Shown here one piece after another: positions 8,333 to 15,861 of a stretch of 64,000 nt of DNA (its first letter is position 1; each line of letters starts with the position of its first letter). The stretch covers positions 1 through 64,000 of the forward strand of contig NTHE01000022.1 in the NCBI GenBank assembly GCA_002551355.1. The letters run 5' to 3'. The translations under genes and the position numbers were made by a program. The notes below the pieces were generated by a model, which did not search any database, was not told the DNA's origin, and saw nothing but the letters and a program-made list of their open reading frames with translations. Source of the stretch: Streptomyces sp. man185. GTDB taxonomy: Bacteria; Actinomycetota; Actinomycetes; Streptomycetales; Streptomycetaceae.

Positions 8333-9574
8333 ATGGCAGCGGAGATCGTCAATCCTCGCAGCGACAGCACTACCGACAGCGGCATCCAGCGCACGAGCGC
8401 AGCGGACACCGGGGCCGACGAGCCCTTCGATCCGGCCTTCGCCCTCCACCGGGGCGGGAAGATGGCCGTGCAGTCCACCGTCCCGATCCGGGACAAGGAC
8501 GACCTTTCCCTGGCGTACACGCCCGGTGTGGCCAAAGTGTGCAGCGCCATCGCCGCCAACCCCGAGCTCGTCCACGACTACACCTGGAAGTCCCAGGTCG
8601 TGGCCGTCGTGACGGACGGCACCGCCGTGCTCGGCCTCGGCGACATCGGGCCCGAGGCGTCCCTCCCCGTGATGGAGGGCAAGGCCATCCTCTTCAAGCA
8701 GTTCGGCGGCGTCGACGCGGTGCCGATCGCGCTCGCGACCACCGACGCCGACGAGATCGTCGACACCGTCGTCCGGCTCGCCCCCTCCTTCGGCGGGGTC
8801 AACCTCGAGGACATCTCGGCGCCCCGCTGCTTCGAGATCGAGCGCAAGCTCCAGGAGCGGCTGGACATCCCGGTCTTCCACGACGACCAGCACGGCACCG
8901 CGGTCGTCACCCTCGCCGCCCTGCGCAACGCCGTGAAGCTCTCCGGGCGGACGCTGGGCGATCTGCGCGGTGTCATCTCCGGCGCGGGCGCGGCGGGCGT
9001 GGCCATCGCCAAGTTCCTGCTGGAGGCGGGGATCGGCGACATCGCGGTGGCCGACCGCAAGGGCATCGTCAGCCGCGACCGCGACGACCTCACCGAGGTC
9101 AAGCGCGAACTGGCCGAGCTGACCAACCGGGCCGGGATCTCCGGCTCGCTGGAGCAGGCGCTCGCGGGTGCGGACGTCTTCATCGGCGTCTCCGGCGGTA
9201 CGGTCCCGGAGGCGGCGGTGGCCTCGATGGCGCCCGGCGCGTACGTCTTCGCGATGGCCAACCCGAACCCGGAGGTCCACCCGGAGGTCGCGCACAAGTA
9301 CGCGGCCGTCGTGGCGACCGGCCGTTCGGACTTCCCGAACCAGATCAACAACGTGCTGGCGTTCCCGGGCATCTTCGCGGGCGCGCTCCAGGTCCGGGCC
9401 TCCCGGATCACCGAGGGCATGAAGATCGCCGCGGCGAACGCGCTGGCCGACGTGGTGGGCGACGAGCTGGCCGCCGACTACGTGATCCCGTCGCCGTTCG
9501 ACGAGCGGGTCGCCCCGGCGGTCACCGCGGCGGTCGCTGCGGCGGCTCGGGCGGAGGGTGTGGCTCGGCGCTGA
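8333..9574 (+). CDS. Malic enzyme (NAD(P)-dependent, decarboxylating)
   Basis: This 413-residue protein is a short bacterial-type malic enzyme that converts malate to pyruvate and CO2 with reduction of NAD or NADP, supplying pyruvate and reducing power. It has the N-terminal malic domain (SLAYTPGVAKVC, then TDGTAVLGLGDIGPEA, FGGVNLEDISAPRCFEIE and VFHDDQHGTAVV with metal ligands). The Rossmann domain starts at ISGAGAAGVAIAKFLLEAG and ends with NPNPEV and FPNQINNVLAFPGIF. AAGGGG precedes ATG 8333 with 8-base spacing. Streptomyces usually have two such enzymes of differing cofactor use. Synteny suggests the SCO5261 counterpart, but the cofactor cannot be decided by eye. Confidence 0.93.
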   Translation: MAAEIVNPRSDSTTDSGIQRTSAADTGADEPFDPAFALHRGGKMAVQSTVPIRDKDDLSLAYTPGVAKVCSAIAANPELVHDYTWKSQVVAVVTDGTAVLGLGDIGPEASLPVMEGKAILFKQFGGVDAVPIALATTDADEIVDTVVRLAPSFGGVNLEDISAPRCFEIERKLQERLDIPVFHDDQHGTAVVTLAALRNAVKLSGRTLGDLRGVISGAGAAGVAIAKFLLEAGIGDIAVADRKGIVSRDRDDLTEVKRELAELTNRAGISGSLEQALAGADVFIGVSGGTVPEAAVASMAPGAYVFAMANPNPEVHPEVAHKYAAVVATGRSDFPNQINNVLAFPGIFAGALQVRASRITEGMKIAAANALADVVGDELAADYVIPSPFDERVAPAVTAAVAAAARAEGVARR

Positions 9575-9597
9575 GGTGGCGCTGAGCGGTGCGTGAT

Positions 9598-9626
9598 GGG
9601 CGGGGCCTGTTGGTTGGGCCCCGCCC
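9598..9626 (+). terminator. Stem-loop terminator after malic enzyme
   Basis: Arms GGGCGGGGCC (9598-9607) and GGCCCCGCCC (9617-9626) are complementary over 10 bp with a 9-base loop. It lies 23 bases beyond the malic enzyme stop. Confidence 0.7.
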
Positions 9627-9635
9627 TTGCGTTTC

Positions 9636-9785
9636 AGCCCCTGCGGCGATCTCCTCAAGCCTCTCCGGCGATCGAGGAGCGGGTGCCCGAACCGCCAGCC
9701 CCTGCGGCGATTGAGCAGCGGGGGTCTGGGGGCGGAGCCCCCGGGGCGCCGCCCCGGACCCCGCTCCTCAATCGCCGCAGGGGCT
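9636..9785. repeat. Composite intergenic palindrome of Streptomyces type
   Basis: The module AGCCCCTGCGGCGAT occurs at 9636-9650 and 9697-9711 and inverted at about 9771-9785. Arms 9697-9726 and 9757-9785 pair over about 28 bases with one mismatch and one bulge. Between them lie the smaller hairpins GGGGGC-gga-GCCCCC and GGGGC-gcc-GCCCC. The extra direct copy at 9636 looks like a truncated unit. I recall similar 'gcgattgaggagcgg' elements between genes in other Streptomyces, possibly as dispersed palindromic repeats or terminators. Confidence 0.75.
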
Positions 9786-9927
9786 TGATGTGCCACCGGG
9801 GGCTGGTGCTGCCGCCGCACGGGCTTGATGTGCCGCCGCATGCGCAGGGTGCGGGCGCACCCCGGTTGGCGTGCGTCACACGCGTAGGCGGTTACGCGGG
9901 TCCCCCCGCCCCGCCTATCGTCGACCC

Positions 9928-10896
9928 ATGTTCGCCGCCTACGCAGCCCGCATCGACCCCGACCAGCCCCTCGACGGCCTGGAACTGGGCGATCGCCCGG
10001 CCCCCGAGGCGCGTCCCGGGTGGAGCACCGTCACCGTCCGGGCCGCCTCCCTCAACCACCACGACCTCTGGTCCCTCCGGGGCGTCGGCCTCTCGCAGGA
10101 CCGGCTGCCGATGATCCTCGGCTGCGACGCGGCCGGCGTCGACGAGGACGGTAACGAGGTCGTCCTGCACTCCGTCATCGGGCAGTCCGGGCACGGCGTC
10201 GGCCCGAAGGAGCCGCGCTCCATCCTCACCGAGCGCTACCAGGGCACCTTCGCCGAACAGGTCACCGTCCCCACCTGGAACGTGCTGCCCAAGCCGAAGG
10301 AGCTCAGCTTCGAGGAGGCCGCCTGCCTGCCGACCGCCTGGCTCACCGCGTACCGGATGCTGTTCACCAACGCCGGGGTGCGGCCCGGCGACTCCGTGCT
10401 CGTCCAGGGCGCCGGCGGCGGGGTCGCCACCGCCGCGATCGTGCTCGGGAAGGCCGCCGGGCTGCGGGTCTTCGCCACCAGCCGGGACAAGGCCAAGCGT
10501 GAGCGGGCGGTCGAACTCGGCGCGCTGGAGGCGTACGAGCCCGGCGCCCGGCTGCCACAGCGGGTGGACGCCGTCATCGAGACCGTGGGGGCCGCCACCT
10601 GGTCCCACTCCGTGAAGTCGCTCCGCCCCGGTGGCACCCTCGTCATCTCCGGGGCCACCAGCGGTGACCGGCCCACGCACGCCGAGCTGACCCGGATCTT
10701 CTTCCTGGAACTGAAGGTCGTCGGCTCCACCATGGGGTCCAAGGACGAGCTGGAGGACCTGCTCGCGTTCTGCGCCACCACCGGCGTGCGCCCGGTCATC
10801 GACGCGGTGCTGCCGCTGGACCGGGCCAGGGAGGGGTTCCGGCGGCTGGAGTCGGGCGACCTCTTCGGGAAGATCGTGCTCACGCCGACCTCCTAG
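9928..10896 (+). CDS. Zinc-binding-type MDR dehydrogenase / quinone oxidoreductase
   Basis: The 322-residue protein belongs to the medium-chain dehydrogenase/reductase family. The N-terminal GroES-like domain shows AASLNHHDLWSLRGVG and ILGCDAAGV. The nucleotide-binding domain has VLVQGAGGGVATAAIVLGKAAG with an AxxGxxG-type loop, then SRDKAKRERAVELGA. C-terminal LFGKIVLTP is typical. The cysteine cluster for structural zinc is not evident, so it is more like the zinc-independent quinone-oxidoreductase branch. The start is ATG 9928. No strong ribosome-binding site is visible, so a leaderless transcript is possible. Substrate unknown. Confidence 0.85.
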   Translation: MFAAYAARIDPDQPLDGLELGDRPAPEARPGWSTVTVRAASLNHHDLWSLRGVGLSQDRLPMILGCDAAGVDEDGNEVVLHSVIGQSGHGVGPKEPRSILTERYQGTFAEQVTVPTWNVLPKPKELSFEEAACLPTAWLTAYRMLFTNAGVRPGDSVLVQGAGGGVATAAIVLGKAAGLRVFATSRDKAKRERAVELGALEAYEPGARLPQRVDAVIETVGAATWSHSVKSLRPGGTLVISGATSGDRPTHAELTRIFFLELKVVGSTMGSKDELEDLLAFCATTGVRPVIDAVLPLDRAREGFRRLESGDLFGKIVLTPTS

Positions 10897-10954
10897 ATCC
10901 ACCAAGAACTTGTCGATAACGCATACTTGAACAAGTGTCAGTTTTGCTGATGGG

Positions 10955-12409
10955 ATGCCGCCCATGCGAATGGGCAGAGCACTCATAGCAGTTGTCGTCG
11001 CGTCCGTGCTCGCGGCGGGGGCCCTCGCTCCCGCCGCCTCGGCGCACCCCGCGTCCACCCGGGCCGCCGACCCGTCGACGTACGAGCGTTCCATCCCGCC
11101 CCTGACCGACGACCGGGGCCGCACCCTCACCCTGCGCGGCTGGAACGTCGAGGACAAGGCGAACCGCGGCGAGGAAGCCCTCAGCGCCATCACCGAACGG
11201 CACTTCCGCGATCTGCGCGCGAACGGCTTCAACTTCGCCCGCCTGCTGGTCTTCTGGGACGATCTGGAGCCCACGCGCGGCCGGTACAGCGAGCGCTACC
11301 TCCGGCGCATCGAACGCATCCTGGACTGGGCGCGCGAACACCGCGTCCATGTCCTCATCGACGCCCACCAGGACGTCTTCGGGCCCGCGTTCGGGCACCG
11401 GGGCATCCCGGAATGGGCCACCAGGACCGATGGGCTCCCGTTCACCCCCAACCCCGACGACTGGTTCTCCGAGTATTTCCAGCCCGCCGTCCAGCGGGCC
11501 TTCACCCACCTCTACGAGGACCCCGACCTCCAGCGCGCCCAGGCCGCCATGTGGCAGGTCCTCGCCGCACGCTTCGGGCGCCACCCGGCCGTCATCGGCT
11601 ACGACCTGATCAACGAGCCGATGGGGGAGCTGCGCGAGGGCGAGGACCTGCCGACCGCCGCCCGCCGGATCGAGGCCCAGCACCTCACCCCGATGTACAA
11701 CCGGCTCGCCCGCGCCGTCCGCGCCAAGGACCGCGACACCTGGCTCTTCGTCGAGCCCACCCCCATCGTCGGCGAGGGGGTGCCCACGGGGCTCGGCCGC
11801 ATCGAGGACCGGCGGACCGTGTACGCCCCGCACTTCTACAACACCGCCATGGAGGCGGGCGCGGACTACGACCCGGAGGCGGGCTGGATCGAGGCGTACG
11901 AGGCCGCCGTCACCGCCTATCCGGCCCGGTACCGGATGCCGGTCGTGGTCGGCGAGTGGGGGCCGCTGAACAACGCCCTCCCCAACATGGGCCGCTTCTA
12001 CCGCGACGCCGTCGACTCGCTGAACCGCTACGGCTCCGGCTGGGCGGGGTACGTCTGGTGCTACGGCGGCGGCTACTGCGCCGTCGACGAGCGGGGCCGG
12101 TTCCGTACGAACAAGGAGCTGACGGCGACCCCGTACGCCCCGGCCGTCGCGGGCGCCGTCCGCTCCGACACGTACGACGCGGACACCCGCACCTACCGCC
12201 TCGCCTACCGGGCGTCCGCCCGTCCCGGGGTGACCGAGCTGTCCCTGCCGCCCTCCTCCCGGGGCTGGCGGGTCACCGTCACCGGCCCGGCGCGCGTCCT
12301 CGGCAAGCCGTCGCGCGGGGGGCGGCCCGTCGTGCTTTCGTGGTACGGGGCCGAGGTGGTGGTGACCGTGCGGGAAGCTGGCCCGCATGGACGAACTGAC
12401 CACCCCTGA
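10955..12409 (+). CDS. Secreted GH5 glycoside hydrolase (cellulase / endoglycoceramidase type)
   Basis: This 484-residue protein has a Sec signal peptide (basic start, then ALIAVVVASVLAAGALAPAASA). A (beta/alpha)8 GH5 catalytic domain follows: LTLRGWNVEDKAN, GFNFARLLVFWDDLEPTRG, LIDAHQDVF, the acid/base glutamate in YDLINEPMG (about residue 220) and the nucleophile in VVVGEWGP (about 333). The HQD and NEP context resembles endoglycoceramidases, so glycolipids or beta-glucosides are possible substrates. A C-terminal beta domain covers the last 90 residues. Starts at 10955, 10967 or 10973 are possible. The 3' end overlaps the GNAT gene by 23 bp. Confidence 0.88.
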   Translation: MPPMRMGRALIAVVVASVLAAGALAPAASAHPASTRAADPSTYERSIPPLTDDRGRTLTLRGWNVEDKANRGEEALSAITERHFRDLRANGFNFARLLVFWDDLEPTRGRYSERYLRRIERILDWAREHRVHVLIDAHQDVFGPAFGHRGIPEWATRTDGLPFTPNPDDWFSEYFQPAVQRAFTHLYEDPDLQRAQAAMWQVLAARFGRHPAVIGYDLINEPMGELREGEDLPTAARRIEAQHLTPMYNRLARAVRAKDRDTWLFVEPTPIVGEGVPTGLGRIEDRRTVYAPHFYNTAMEAGADYDPEAGWIEAYEAAVTAYPARYRMPVVVGEWGPLNNALPNMGRFYRDAVDSLNRYGSGWAGYVWCYGGGYCAVDERGRFRTNKELTATPYAPAVAGAVRSDTYDADTRTYRLAYRASARPGVTELSLPPSSRGWRVTVTGPARVLGKPSRGGRPVVLSWYGAEVVVTVREAGPHGRTDHP

Positions 12410-12926
12410 GGGGTTCCTGCTGCGCCCCTGGCTGCCCGACGACGCCCCGGCGGTGCTCCGCGCCTTCGCCCCGGCCGAGATGGACCGCCAGACGGACCGG
12501 CCCGTGGACGACCGGTCCGGGGCGCTGGCCTGGATCGCGGACCGTGCGCGGGAGCGGGGGGCGCGCACCGGCTACTCCTGGGCCGTCGTGGGGGAGGAGG
12601 GGGAGGCGCTCGGCTGCGTGGCCCTCAACGTCGTCAACCGGACCCATGACAGCGGCTGGGTCTCCTACTGGACCACGCCGGAGGCGCGCGGCCGGGGCGT
12701 CGCTCCGGCCGGCGTGCGGGCGCTCGCGCGCTGGGCCTTCGACGAGCTCGGGCTGTACCGGCTGGAGCTGGGCCACCGCACCGACAACCGCGCCTCCTGC
12801 CGGGTTGCGACCCGGTCGGGATTCACGCCCGAGGGCATCGAGCGGGCCAAGCTGCGGTACGGCGACATCCGGTACGACGTCGAGCGGCACGCGCGCCTGG
12901 CCGACGATGATGTCAACTTTGGTTGA
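12387..12926 (+). CDS. GNAT-family N-acetyltransferase (RimJ/RimL-like)
   Basis: The 179-residue protein carries the GNAT fold: the early FLLRPWLPDDAPAVLRAF strand-helix, a central GWVSYWTTPEARGRGVAPAG (acetyl-CoA pyrophosphate loop, R/QxxGxG/A type), then LGLYRLELGHRTDNRASCRVA and GFTPEGIER. This is the signature of RimJ/RimL-type acetyltransferases, which modify N-terminal amines of proteins or small molecules. The ATG lies inside the end of the GH5 gene and suggests co-transcription. Its stop lies within the palindromic regulatory region of the next gene. The real acceptor is unknown. Confidence 0.88.
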   Translation: MDELTTPEGFLLRPWLPDDAPAVLRAFAPAEMDRQTDRPVDDRSGALAWIADRARERGARTGYSWAVVGEEGEALGCVALNVVNRTHDSGWVSYWTTPEARGRGVAPAGVRALARWAFDELGLYRLELGHRTDNRASCRVATRSGFTPEGIERAKLRYGDIRYDVERHARLADDDVNFG

Positions 12927-12958
12927 CGAGAAGGTGATGTCAATGTAAGTTGACATCA
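12911..12958 (+). promoter_or_regulatory. Leaderless promoter embedded in two palindromic operators
   Basis: Site 1 is TGTCAA-N6-TTGACG (12911-12928). Site 2 is TGATGTCAA-N6-TTGACATCA (12935-12958), with perfect 9-bp arms. Centres are 27 bp apart. A -35 hexamer TTGACG (12923-12928) is followed after exactly 17 bp by the -10-like TAAGTT (12946-12951). That places the transcription start about 7 bases on, at the A of ATG 12958. No ribosome-binding site is present, so the mRNA is probably leaderless. Both promoter hexamers lie inside the palindromes, as expected for autorepression by the encoded HTH protein. Confidence 0.75.
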
Positions 12959-13167
12959 TGACCGAAGCAACGGATCTGGCCGCACGCGCCGGTGACCGCG
13001 ACCCGCGCGTCGGGCTGCGGGCGGTGGCCGCGCTGCGGCGGCTGCTGGAGCAGCTCGAAGCCGTCCAAGTCAGAAGCGCCCGTGTTCAGGGCTGGTCGTG
13101 GCAGGAGATCGCCGCCGAGCTGGGCGTCAGCCGGCAGGCCGTGCACAAGAAGTACGGGAGGCGTTGA
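12958..13167 (+). CDS. Small helix-turn-helix protein, putative autorepressor
   Basis: This 69-residue protein consists of an N-terminal helical segment (GLRAVAALRRLLEQLEAVQV) and a C-terminal helix-turn-helix (WSWQEIAAELGVSRQAVHKKYG). The ATG coincides with the edge of a perfect palindrome and the predicted transcription start, so translation is probably leaderless. The stop overlaps the next start as TGATG, coupling it to the Clp_N protein. It probably binds the two TGTCAA-N6-TTGACA-type sites as a dimer, with the long helix as dimer interface. That role is an inference from size and placement. Confidence 0.85.
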   Translation: MTEATDLAARAGDRDPRVGLRAVAALRRLLEQLEAVQVRSARVQGWSWQEIAAELGVSRQAVHKKYGRR

Positions 13168-13751
13168 TGTTCGAGCGATTCACCCGAGGGGCCCGCGCCA
13201 CCGTGAAGGGCGCGGTGGCCCACGCCGAGCGGGCCGGGGCCGACGCGGTCACCGAGGAACACCTGCTGCTCGCGCTGCTGGAACAGGAGGGCGGCCGGGC
13301 CTCGTTCGCCGTCGCCGCCCTCGGCCTCCACGACCGCCGCGCCTCCCTGGACGCCGCCTTCGCCGAGGCCCGCCGCCGCGGCGGCCTGACCAAGGCCGAC
13401 ACCGACGCGCTGGCCGGTATCGGGATCGACATCGGCGCGATCGTGTCCCGGGTCGAAGGGGCCCACGGCGAGGGAGCCCTGGACCGCGGCCGCGGCAACC
13501 GCCGCTGGTGGTGGTCCGGGCACCGCCCCTTCACCTCGGGTGCGAAGACGGTCCTGGAGAACTCGCTACGGGTCGCCCTGGGGCGCGGCGACCGGTCCAT
13601 CGGCGAGGAGCACCTGCTCCTGGCCCTCACGGCGAAGCCGGGGGTCGTCGCCGACGTTCTCGCCGAGCACGGAGCGACCTGTGCGGCCGTGCAGCGCGCG
13701 CTGTACGGCCGTGACGCCGACGGGGGCCAGGGGCACGCCCAGGCCGGGTGA
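13167..13751 (+). CDS. Clp N-terminal (Clp_N) domain-only protein
   Basis: The 194-residue protein contains two Clp_N-type repeats. The first is about residues 1-70 (ATVKGAVAHAERAGADAVTEEHLLLALLEQEGG). The second is about 118-185 (AKTVLENSLRVALGRGDRSIGEEHLLLALTAKPG). No AAA+ ATPase or Walker motifs are present. In ClpA/ClpC this domain binds adaptors and substrates, so a stand-alone version might be an adaptor, decoy or substrate receptor. It is translationally coupled to the small HTH gene. GC content and codon use look like the surroundings. No function is established from sequence. Confidence 0.88.
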   Translation: MFERFTRGARATVKGAVAHAERAGADAVTEEHLLLALLEQEGGRASFAVAALGLHDRRASLDAAFAEARRRGGLTKADTDALAGIGIDIGAIVSRVEGAHGEGALDRGRGNRRWWWSGHRPFTSGAKTVLENSLRVALGRGDRSIGEEHLLLALTAKPGVVADVLAEHGATCAAVQRALYGRDADGGQGHAQAG

Positions 13752-13753
13752 GC

Positions 13754-13783
13754 GGTGGGGTGGAGCTCCTGCACCACCCCACC
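13754..13783. terminator. Bidirectional stem-loop between convergent genes
   Basis: Arms GGTGGGGTGG (13754-13763) and CCACCCCACC (13774-13783) pair perfectly with a 10-base loop. They lie between the Clp_N gene and the convergent PadR gene. Confidence 0.7.
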
Positions 13784-13789
13784 CCACCC

Positions 13790-14839
13790 TCAGGCCTTCT
13801 CGCCGTCCTCGTCCTCCGTCGTCAGCAGCGCCTCGATCCGCGCCGTCGCCGCGCCCAGGTGGCGGCGGGCCTCCGCGAGCCGGGCCTCCGTCACCCCGTG
13901 GTCGCGGGCCGCGTCCCGGATGCCGTCGCGGAAACGGTCCAACAAGCGGTCCAGGTCGCGCACCGGGTCGCCGGTCGGCGGAACGTCCTGCCCCCAGTCC
14001 CCACCGGGATCCGGGTCCTGGACGGGCGGGGCGGTCTCCGGCTCGGGCTTGCCGAACGGGGGCCAGGCGCCGGACCGGGCGAAGCCGCCGAGCTGGCCGG
14101 TGATCTCCGCGAGGCCTTCCCGCACCCCGGAGGGCCAGTCGCCCCGGGCGAAGTGCTCCTGCACCTGCCGGGCGGCGGCCTGCATCTGCTCGCGCGCCTT
14201 CTCCTGGGCCTCCTTGGCCTGGCGGCGGGCCTGCTGCGCGTCCTCGCGGGCGCGCCGGGACTCGTCCTTCGCCCGGCGGGCCTGCTCCTTCCACTCCTGC
14301 TTGGCCCGGCGCAGCTCCTCCTTCGCCGTGCGCCACGCCTCGCTCTCGCCGAGGTCGCCCCGATTGCCGAAGTCCCCGAAGTCGCCGAAGGGGGAGGACG
14401 GGGCGCCCTTGCTCCGGCCCTTGCGGCTCTCGGCCCCCGTCGCCGTGCCGTGCCGGGACTCCGACGCCGCCGCCCGCATGTCGCTGCGGAGCCGGCCCGC
14501 CGCGCCCCGCACGTCGTCGCGTATCTCGGCGGCCAGCTCGGAGACCGAGTCGCGGATCTCCAGCTCCAGGTCGGCCAGTTCGGCGCTGCGGCCCGCCAGC
14601 TCCTCGCGTCCGGCGCCGGTGATCGAGTACACCTTGCGGCCGCCCTCGGTGGCATGGGTGACCAGGCCCTCGGCCTCCAGCTTGGCCAGCCGCGGGTAGA
14701 CCGTGCCGGCGGACGGCGCGTACAGGCCCTGGAAGCGCTCCTCCAGCAGGCGGATGACCTCGTAGCCGTGGCGGGGAGCCTCGTCCAGGAGCTTGAGGAG
14801 ATAGAGGCGCAGGCGGCCGTGGGCGAATACGGGGGGCAT
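13790..14839 (-). CDS. PadR-family regulator with long coiled-coil extension
   Basis: The 349-residue protein starts with a PadR winged helix (residues 1-80: LRLYLLKLLDEAPRHGYEVI, then YAPSAGTVYPRLAKLEAEGLV and RKVYSITGAGREEL). The rest is unusual for PadR, which is normally 110-180 residues. It has a helical linker, a repetitive FGDFGDFG segment and a highly charged coiled coil (about residues 175-245, Lys/Arg/Glu/Gln-rich), followed by a Pro-rich stretch and a C-terminal helix. It starts one base after the DUF4097 stop, so the two are co-transcribed. It probably represses this operon from the palindrome near 15755. The tail may sense an envelope or cytoskeletal signal (speculative). Confidence 0.88.
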   Translation of the reverse strand: MPPVFAHGRLRLYLLKLLDEAPRHGYEVIRLLEERFQGLYAPSAGTVYPRLAKLEAEGLVTHATEGGRKVYSITGAGREELAGRSAELADLELEIRDSVSELAAEIRDDVRGAAGRLRSDMRAAASESRHGTATGAESRKGRSKGAPSSPFGDFGDFGNRGDLGESEAWRTAKEELRRAKQEWKEQARRAKDESRRAREDAQQARRQAKEAQEKAREQMQAAARQVQEHFARGDWPSGVREGLAEITGQLGGFARSGAWPPFGKPEPETAPPVQDPDPGGDWGQDVPPTGDPVRDLDRLLDRFRDGIRDAARDHGVTEARLAEARRHLGAATARIEALLTTEDEDGEKA

Positions 14840-14840
14840 G

Positions 14841-15698
14841 TCAGAGAACCTTTCCGGTCGGCTCGGCGGCGTACGCCTCGTCCTCGGCGGGCGGCCTGCG
14901 CAGGAGGGCGATCGAACCGGACACGGTCGTCGCCCGCAGGGTCCCCGTTCCGGCGCCCAGCGTGCCGGTGATCTTCTTCGCGCCCCACTGCCCGCCGACC
15001 CGCAGGTCCTCGAAGGCGTTGGAGACGGCCCCGCTCGCGGTGTTCGCCTCGACCTTCGCGTCCGCCGGGTGCGGCAGCCGGATCGCGATCTCGCCGGACA
15101 CCGTGGTCAGCCGGATGTCCGTGGGCCTCCCGGACGGGTCGACGTCCAGCACCATGTCACCGCTGACCGACTCGGCCCGGACCGAGGCCCCCGCCCCGTC
15201 GATCACCGTCAGATCCCCGGCCACGGACTGGAAGCGCAGGTCCCCCGTGACGCTCTGGGCCTCCAGGCTGCCCGACACGGACTCCCCGCGCACCGCGCCG
15301 GTCAGCCCGACGAGCGTGGAGTCCCCGGTGATGCCGCGGACTTCGGTGCGACCGCTGATGCCGGAGACGACGGCCCCGGCGCCGATCACGCCGACCTCGA
15401 CCGAGGAGGCGGCGGGCACGACGAGCGAGACGACGGCGCTGCGGCGGCGGCCCTTGGGGTCGAACCAGCGCAGGAAGTCCTGCCAGGGCAGGTCCTCGTA
15501 GGCCACGGTGAGCCGACCGTCCTCCTGGGTCACGATCAGCGGTGGGCCATCGATCGCGGAGATCTCCAGCCGGGCGTCCGGCTCATCGGTCCCGACCACG
15601 TTGACCGTGCCGTCGACGATGCGCACCTGGAGCGCCGCCACCGGATCGTCGAAGGAGAGCTTCCGCGGCTCATCGATGGTCCATGTCGACACAGGCAT
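14841..15698 (-). CDS. DUF4097-family beta-repeat protein
   Basis: The 285-residue protein is built of short beta-repeats in which 'VSG', 'ITG' or 'VTGDL' recur about every 17-20 residues (SGISGRTEVRGITGD, then GESVSGSLEAQSVTGDL). This is the DUF4097 right-handed beta-helix-like fold. No signal peptide or membrane segment is present, so it should be cytoplasmic. The start is ATG 15698, with GGGAGGT upstream. It is the first gene of an operon with the PadR regulator, a pairing often seen in actinobacteria. The biochemical role of the family is unknown to me. Confidence 0.85.
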   Translation of the reverse strand: MPVSTWTIDEPRKLSFDDPVAALQVRIVDGTVNVVGTDEPDARLEISAIDGPPLIVTQEDGRLTVAYEDLPWQDFLRWFDPKGRRRSAVVSLVVPAASSVEVGVIGAGAVVSGISGRTEVRGITGDSTLVGLTGAVRGESVSGSLEAQSVTGDLRFQSVAGDLTVIDGAGASVRAESVSGDMVLDVDPSGRPTDIRLTTVSGEIAIRLPHPADAKVEANTASGAVSNAFEDLRVGGQWGAKKITGTLGAGTGTLRATTVSGSIALLRRPPAEDEAYAAEPTGKVL

Positions 15699-15730
15699 GG
15701 ATGTGACCTCCCGGAAAGCGCGGCAACGCA

Positions 15731-15767
15731 ACATATCGCGTCTCTTCCAGAACACGATATATCGCGG
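15731..15767 (-). promoter_or_regulatory. Operator-like repeats upstream of the DUF4097-padR operon
   Basis: A 10-bp perfect palindrome CGATATATCG (15755-15764) is extended by GCG, and a related ACATATCGCG lies at 15731-15740, about 24 bp away. AT-rich palindromes of this kind are exceptional in this GC-rich context. They lie 33-69 bp upstream of the start, where a PadR repressor would act. The -10 region probably overlaps the downstream copy. Confidence 0.6.
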
Positions 15768-15861
15768 ATGGGTGAAGTCAAGGGCCGCCGGGCCCCGGCG
15801 GTGGTCGGCCTCATGCCTGCAAAGCAATCAAATGTGTCCGAATTGACCTAGCGTGTGAGCC

